From Vicia villosa (taxonomy: Eukaryota; Streptophyta; Magnoliopsida; Fabales; Fabaceae): a DNA stretch of 64,000 nucleotides. The position numbers and the translations under genes were made by a program. Under the pieces are notes generated by a model. That model did no database searches. It worked only from the letters and a program-made list of their open reading frames with translations, and was not told the DNA's origin. This document shows, piece by piece, positions 58,272-64,000 of this stretch. The stretch covers positions 34,120,655 through 34,184,654 of the forward strand of contig NC_081183.1 in the NCBI RefSeq assembly GCF_029867415.1, given 5' to 3'. Every line of letters starts with the position of its first letter. Position 1 is the first letter of the stretch.

Positions 58272-59126
58272 TGTCATACCCCAAAATTTGCCCACACTTT
58301 TCAAAAATTCAAAACTATTTCAAAAATTGGGTTTTTATAAAATCTAGGTTTCATTTACATTGATATCCTGAATTTTATAAATATTCGATTTAAAATCTAT
58401 TTTAAAATATAATAGTTTACTCTTAAATTGTTATATTTTAAATAGCAAAATATTGATTGATGCTTCTTAAACTTTCAATTGGCTTTTTATTTCGAATAAG
58501 TAATATAGCACAATTGGTAAGGAAGTAAGGTTTGCAGGTACAAGGTCCCGGGTTTGAATCTCACTTCCGACATTTTTCCTTTTATTTCTTTCTAACTTTA
58601 ATTTTTATTTTTATTTCAAAAATCACAAAAAAAATGTTTTTTATTTATTATTTAATTGAATTTTCGTTTTTTTAAATTAAGCATTTTTTTTTATATTCAA
58701 TTTTATGCTTTTATTCACTTTTTATTCAAAAATAACCAAAAAAATTATAAAATAAAAAAAATGATTTAGATGTTATTTCTTCAAATATTAGATTATTTTA
58801 AATGTATATGTATATATTATTAGGTAGATTTTTATAATTATCATTAGCTTTATTATTTAGAGATTTCCAACTCTTTCCAAAACAGTAAGCAGACAAAATC
58901 ATTCAACCTTCCAAAACAACCTTAAGACAGCATCTTCAAAAATTAAAAGGAAATTAACTATAGAAGACAAGGCCTTGATGACAATTAACTGGCTGTTGGT
59001 TCCATTGACGCTATAAGGGCTAACAAATCCTAACCCTCTCCGGGGACGTATTCTACCAACAAAAACTCATAAACCACATTACACTAACAGAAAACCATTC
59101 ATATTATCACTACCAAAGCCATAACA
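58272..59126 (+). mobile_element. Ogre-D 5' LTR, truncated
   Basis: Matches the first 855 bp of the 3' LTR (60135-60989) with few changes, then passes at 'ccataaca' directly into the 47-bp array. The rest of the LTR, the primer site and all genes are missing. Carries the tRNA-like segment at 58505-58567. Confidence 0.87.
58505..58567 (+). other. tRNA-like segment in Ogre-D 5' LTR
   Basis: 'tagcacaattggtaaggaag', 'tttgcaggt', then 'ccgggtttgaatc'. Same module as in Ogre-A. Confidence 0.58.
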
Positions 59127-59880
59127 GATATGTTCCGGAAGCTTGAACCCCGGATAATCTGAAATCTACGATAGAAACGTTTCGGAAGCATGAACCCCGG
59201 ATGTTCTGAAATCTACGGCAGATATGTTTCGGAAGCTTGAACCCCGAATGATCTGAATTCTACAACAGATATGTTCCGGAAGCTTGAACCCCGGATAATC
59301 TGAAATCTACAACAGATATGTTCCGGAAGCTTGAACCCCGGATAATCTGAAATCTACGACAGAAACGTTCCGGAAGCCTGAACCCCGGATGATCTGAAAT
59401 CTACGGCAGATATGTTTCGGAAGCTTGAACCCCGAATGATCTGTATTCTACAACAGATATGTTCCGGAAGCTTGAACCCTGGATAATCTGAATTCTACAA
59501 CGGAAACGTTCCGGAAGCCTGAACCCCGGATGTTCTGAAATCTACGGCAGATATGTTCCGGAAGCCTGAACCCCGGATGTTCTGAAATCTACGGCAGATA
59601 TGTTTCGGAAGCTTGAACCCCAAATGATCTAAATTCTACAACAGATATGTTTCGGAAGCTTGAGCCCTGGATAATCTGAATTCTACAACGGAAACGTTCC
59701 GGAAGCCTGAACCCCGGATGTTCTGAAATCTACGGCAGATATGTTTCGAAAGCCTGAACCCCGATTGATCTGAATTCTATGGTAGATGTTTCGGAAGCTC
59801 GAACCCCGAACATCTATGAATCTCTATTCCAGATATACGTTTGGAAGCTTGAACCCTAAACATTCTGAAGATCTATCATA
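59127..59880 (+). repeat. 47-bp minisatellite of Ogre-D
   Basis: About 16 units of 47 bp, each with 'ttccggaagcttgaacccc' then a 'gataatctgaaatctacaac'-type end. It sits just upstream of the polypurine region, the same place as the unrelated arrays of Ogre-A and Ogre-B. Confidence 0.9.
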
Positions 59881-60120
59881 TACGCGCTATGGGAAGCATG
59901 ACCCCCCAGGTTGCTGACAAGCATCTCAGTAAGGTGGCATCTCTAAGCCCATCTCAGACAGTTCTCTGTCAACCTCCGGATGGCATCTTTAAGCCCATCT
60001 CATACAAAAGTCCCTCCATCAACAAGGGCAAATTTCTGGGTATTCTAGTGTTCAATCCTCTTCCACCTTCAGATTCCGATAGGCACACAAACCAATCTAC
60101 ATCCTCAGGTTTAAGAAGAT

Positions 60121-60134
60121 TGAACAGGGGCAGC
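60121..60134 (+). other. Ogre-D polypurine tract
   Basis: TGAACAGGGGCAGC directly before LTR start TGTCATACCCC at 60135. The preceding ~150 bp match the reverse complement of 11035-11185. Confidence 0.88.
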
Positions 60135-60366
60135 TGTCATACCCCAAATTTTGCCCACACTTTTCAAAAATTCAAAACTATTTCAAAAATTGGGTTTTTA
60201 TAAAATCTAGGTTTCATTTACATTGATATCCTGAATTTTATAAATATTCGATTTAAAATCTATTTTAAAATATAATAGTTTACTCTTAAATTGTTATATT
60301 TTAAATAGCAAAATATTGATTGATGCTTCTTAAACTTTCAATTGGCTTTTTATTTCGAATAAGTAA

Positions 60367-60429
60367 TATAGCACAATTGGTAAGGAAGTAAGGTTTGCAG
60401 GTACAAGGTCCCGGGTTTGAATCCCACTT
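60367..60429 (+). other. tRNA-like segment in Ogre-D 3' LTR
   Basis: Copy of the module at 58505-58567, with 'gggtttgaatccca'. Confidence 0.58.
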
Positions 60430-62105
60430 CCGACATTTTTCCTTTTATTTCTTTCTAACTTTAATTTTAATTTTTATTTCAAAAATCACAAAAAAAATGT
60501 TTTTTTTATTTATTATTTAATTGAATTTTCGTTTTTTTAAATTAAGCATTTTTTTTATATTCAATTTTATGCTTTTATTCACTTTTTATTCAAAAATAAC
60601 CAAAAAAATTATAAAATAAAAAAAATGATTTAGATGTTATTTCTTCAAATATTAGATTATTTTAAATGTATATGTATATATTATTAGGTAGATTTTTATA
60701 ATTATCATTAGCTTTATTATTTAGAGATTTCCAACTCTTTCCAAAACAGTAAGCAGACAAAATCATTCAACCTTCCAAAACAACCTTAAGACAGCATCTT
60801 CAAAAATTAAAAGGAAATTAACTATAGAAGACAAGGCCTTGATGACAATTAACTGGCTCTTGGTTCCATTGACGCTATAAGGGCTAACAAATCCTAACCC
60901 TCTCCGGGGACGTATTCTACCAACAAAAACTCATAAACCACATTACACTAACAGAAAACCATTCATATTATCACTACCAAAGCCATAACAAACCATTAAC
61001 ATCACCTACACAAACCAAATAAACCATGTTCCAAATTCTTCATGAAGTCAACCTTACACCATCAGAATGACTCAAACGAAGAAAATATCCACAACTAACA
61101 ATTCATCCATGCAACCAGTCATCATCTTTACATAAAAATTTAACTTCATAACAATATTTATTTTATTTAACTCTTTTTGCAGTAGTTCTTTATCAACGGT
61201 AAACAAAACAAAAGCAGAAAAGGAATCGGATTGAAAGATACTCTTCTTGCCGCAAATCGACGAAGCTAACCATAGCATCGGACACCAACAATAACAACAA
61301 CGACCGCAGCAGCACACCGTGGATAACCACTCCGCCCTGCAACCTCCGACGCAAGCCAACCGGAGACAACCCCCATCGTCGGCCAAACGCGGCTGGACCG
61401 CCACTCTTCGCCGCGTGAGTATCCTCTTTCGCTGCCCATTCGCTAAAGCTCCGATTTTGGTACGTTCCCGTTGCTACTGTGTTAAGATAAGGTACAATGT
61501 TATATTGTTGTTACCTTTGTTTGGAGAAAATGTACAGGTGATGAAGAAGCATGAAAAAGAGAGGAAGAGAATTAGATCTAGAATTTGTAGTTTCTCTATT
61601 TGTCTAATTTAATGGTGTTTTCTTTTTTCTATTTTTTTTAATTAATCAAACCAATGCCTGAGTGTCATAACATAAGTGGTGGAAGTTGTAATTTTGAAAA
61701 AGTCAAAACCTAGCAAGAAAAACCACACATTGAATTGAAACGTGACTTTAAGTTCTTTAGTCTAATTTTTAATCCTTTTGTTATATTTTATTAATTAATT
61801 AATCAAAATTAGAATAGGATCCTTTTTTTATAATTTGGATGTTGGACCTATTCTTGCTAACCAGGCCGTTTTTTTTACACCCTTGTCTCACTTTAATGTA
61901 CTAATAGTTTTAGTTTAGTTTCATTTAATCTTGCTTTTGTTTAACTTATTATTAATTAGTTTTTTTATGCATTTAGTTTCTGGAGTTTAATTAACTTTGT
62001 TTATATAAAAAAATTGTGTTAATATTTAGAGTTTTATTTTCATATAGAAACACAGAAATATGTGTCATTTGCATTAAGTCATTTAATTTAGTTTTATAAA
62101 TAATA

Positions 62106-62218
<113 letters not shown>

Positions 62219-63370
62219 ATTTTAGTTAACTTTTAATTTCTATTTAAATATCAAAATTCAAAAATATTTTGTTTACTCTAATTTTCCTTTAAAACTTTTA
62301 GTATGTTTAGTTTTATATTTTCTTTAGATAGTTTTTGCCATTCTATTCATGCGTCATTCTACATATATATGTGATTAACATTTTTTTGGTTTGTTGCGAG
62401 GTACATTCGAGCTATTAACTATTCTCATGGATATTCTCAAATGCATACTCAATATTTTATACTTTTTATTTCCAATAATTGTAAAATGTAATCCCCATTC
62501 CCAAAGCCCTGTAATAGCGTAGGACATTTTACTTTCTGCACTATACTTTTCCGCAAATACTTAACTGCTTAGATGAATGTTAATAGGATTGTATGGCAAG
62601 ATAATAACTGGACATAGCTCACTAACTCAGGATTAAATAACTGAAAATAACACACTATTTTTACTTGTTCACACACCCACCCTTAGGGTATGCCTCTCTC
62701 GGTTGCCTTCGAATATAAGGTCGTGTCCCTCGAAATGTAGAGGTACCAATTAGCAAAAGTCCCTCGATTAAAATCATCGCAAAGATCATAAGTCCCTCGA
62801 TGACCCACGATGTTGCCTACGATGATATGATCTAGTCCCTCGAATGGCTGCCTACAAAACGATGATTGTCCCTTCGAATTTGCTAAAGGTACCTCTACTT
62901 GTTGCTTTCAAACGACCTCGATGACCCTTCGATGACCCATACGTCCAATATAAACAAGGATTTCCTACTTCTATATAGTATGGATAATCCTAGGAACCGT
63001 AAAAAGTATAGAAAAGGACCAATTAGTTAGGGTAGTGTTCTTAATCTGCCTAGCTCAACAAAAATATCTTTTCAACACTCTTTCGAAAAACTAAGGCTAC
63101 GCATTCACGCTAAAGTCCTTATGCCTCTTTTCAACTCAAAACAAACAAACATGAGCTAAGCAAATTAAGAGCCCGTAGATAACTACAGATGAAAAGGGTG
63201 CTTGCACCTTCCCTTTTCATAATCTACCCCCCGAACCCGTTTTCTTTTTAAAAGGTCTTTTTCTGTACTTTTTAACTTTCCTAAAATTGGACAAAATAAA
63301 AGTCGGTGGCGACTCATGCTTACCGCAACATTGTTGCTCATAAAAATAAAAGTCAGTTCACCGAGTTACA

Positions 63371-64000
63371 GCCTTACTTTACCATCATGGTACTTTTTCA
63401 CTTTTTCTTTGTAGAGTTTATTCGAGTGGTAGGCGGTGTTTCTCAATTCTTCAACTCTATGAAGTTGGTCTCTCCGTTTCAATCCGGCTAAATTGGAGTC
63501 AAAGTTTAAAAATTTGAGAGCCCAAAGTGCTCTATGCTCCAATTCAACCGGCAAATGACAAGTCTTACCGTAGACCATTTGAAACAGTGTCAAACTTATT
63601 GGAGCCTTAAACGCGGTACGATATGCCCACAAAGCTTCATCCAACTTCAAAGACCATTCTTTCCTTGCACTTGACACGGTTTTCTCAAGAATCTGCTTAA
63701 TTTCCCTATTAGAGACCTCGGTTTGACCATTAGCTTGAGGATGGTAAGGAGTAGTGATTTTGTGCTTGACACCATAGTGTTCTAACACTTTTTCCAGTGG
63801 TGCATTACAAAAATGAGAATCACCATCACTTACCAACACTCTAGGCATACCAAAATGGGAAAATATGTGTTTCTTTAAAAATTTGATCACCGTTTTGGAG
63901 TCGGCCTTGGGTGAAGCACTCGCTTCAACCCATTTGGATACATGGTCAACCGCAACTAGAATATACTCATTACCAAGAGACGGAGGAAACGGGCCAACAA
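63371..64000 (-). pseudogene. Athila-2 integrase core, runs off window
   Basis: Open on the minus strand from the window edge. It starts 'GPFPPSLGNEYILVAVDHVS' and contains all three catalytic acidic residues of the retroviral-type core: Asp in 'VAVDHVSKW', Asp in 'VLVSDGDSHF' and Glu in 'ANGQTEVSNREIK'. It continues to 'AYHSNKLYKEKVKKYHDGKV', where Ogre-D interrupts it at its target duplication GCCTT (63371-63375). The C-terminal part is at 57968-58266. No stop is seen in this portion, so before the Ogre-D insertion the gene may have been intact. Protease and RT lie beyond the window. Confidence 0.9.

Noticed and set aside
61319..61612. 97-codon plus-strand frame in the Ogre-D LTR
   Set aside because: Crosses the putative leader and splice donor; no conserved counterpart in the Ogre-A LTR.

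Overview
This window is transposon-dense plant nuclear DNA with at most one ordinary host gene. The organism is most likely a legume of the inverted-repeat-lacking clade, and the tribe Fabeae (pea, vetch, lentil or Lathyrus type) is the best guess. Two things point there. One is a two-exon gene at 20355-20631 with the layout of a nodule-specific cysteine-rich (NCR) peptide, a family expanded in that clade. The other is the repeated presence of Ogre/Tat-type LTR retrotransposons with very long LTRs, a tRNA-Arg-type primer binding site and an extra ORF1. The species call is inference.

Layout. (1) 1-17395 is a minus-strand, non-autonomous Ogre-type element (Ogre-A). Its 3' LTR starts before the window and is split by MULE-1 (1082-9464), a Mutator-like transposon with ~290 bp terminal inverted repeats and a perfect 9-bp target duplication. 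MULE-1 carries four genes: a mudrA-type transposase (broken), two small proteins of 122 and 107 aa, and an apparently intact 680-aa plant-mobile-domain (PMD) protein with three introns. (2) 17396-21706 holds LINE and Copia fragments, a 5'-truncated LINE with a 14-bp target duplication, and the NCR-like gene. (3) 21712-27040 is a decayed Copia element with a 5-bp target duplication, sitting in LINE debris. (4) 27710-28385 is an AT-rich tandem array. (5) 28589-39893 is MULE-2, with a 9-bp target duplication, 22-bp terminal repeats and 13 copies of a 20-bp palindrome. It encodes an OTU-protease-tailed transposase and a small companion protein. An Athila LTR element (30042-37324) has landed between the two halves of the OTU active site. 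(6) 40263-40362 is a 100-N gap. (7) 40363-57967 is a minus-strand Ogre-type element (Ogre-C) with an ORF1; its 5' LTR is split by Ogre-B (42714-54959, TSD TTAAT, nearly identical LTRs). (8) 57968-64000 is an Athila element (Athila-2) whose integrase gene is split by the deletion-derived Ogre-D (58272-63370, TSD GCCTT).

How the parts work together. The two MULEs show the same design: a transposase plus small proteins that resemble the transposase's own N-terminal region, each with its own TATA box. MULE-1 adds a PMD gene. Both transposases are disabled: MULE-1 by a catalytic Asp-to-Tyr change and an in-frame TAG, MULE-2 by an internal deletion and the Athila insertion. The PMD gene and the small genes remain open. 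The Ogre-type elements share primer sites, polypurine tracts and U5 motifs, but combine internal regions and LTRs in different pairings, which suggests modular exchange. Nesting gives an order of events: Athila-2, then Ogre-C and Ogre-D into it, and Ogre-B into Ogre-C; Ogre-A, then MULE-1 into it; MULE-2, then Athila-1 into it.

All alignments here were made by eye. Domain calls rest on recognised motifs, not on database searches.
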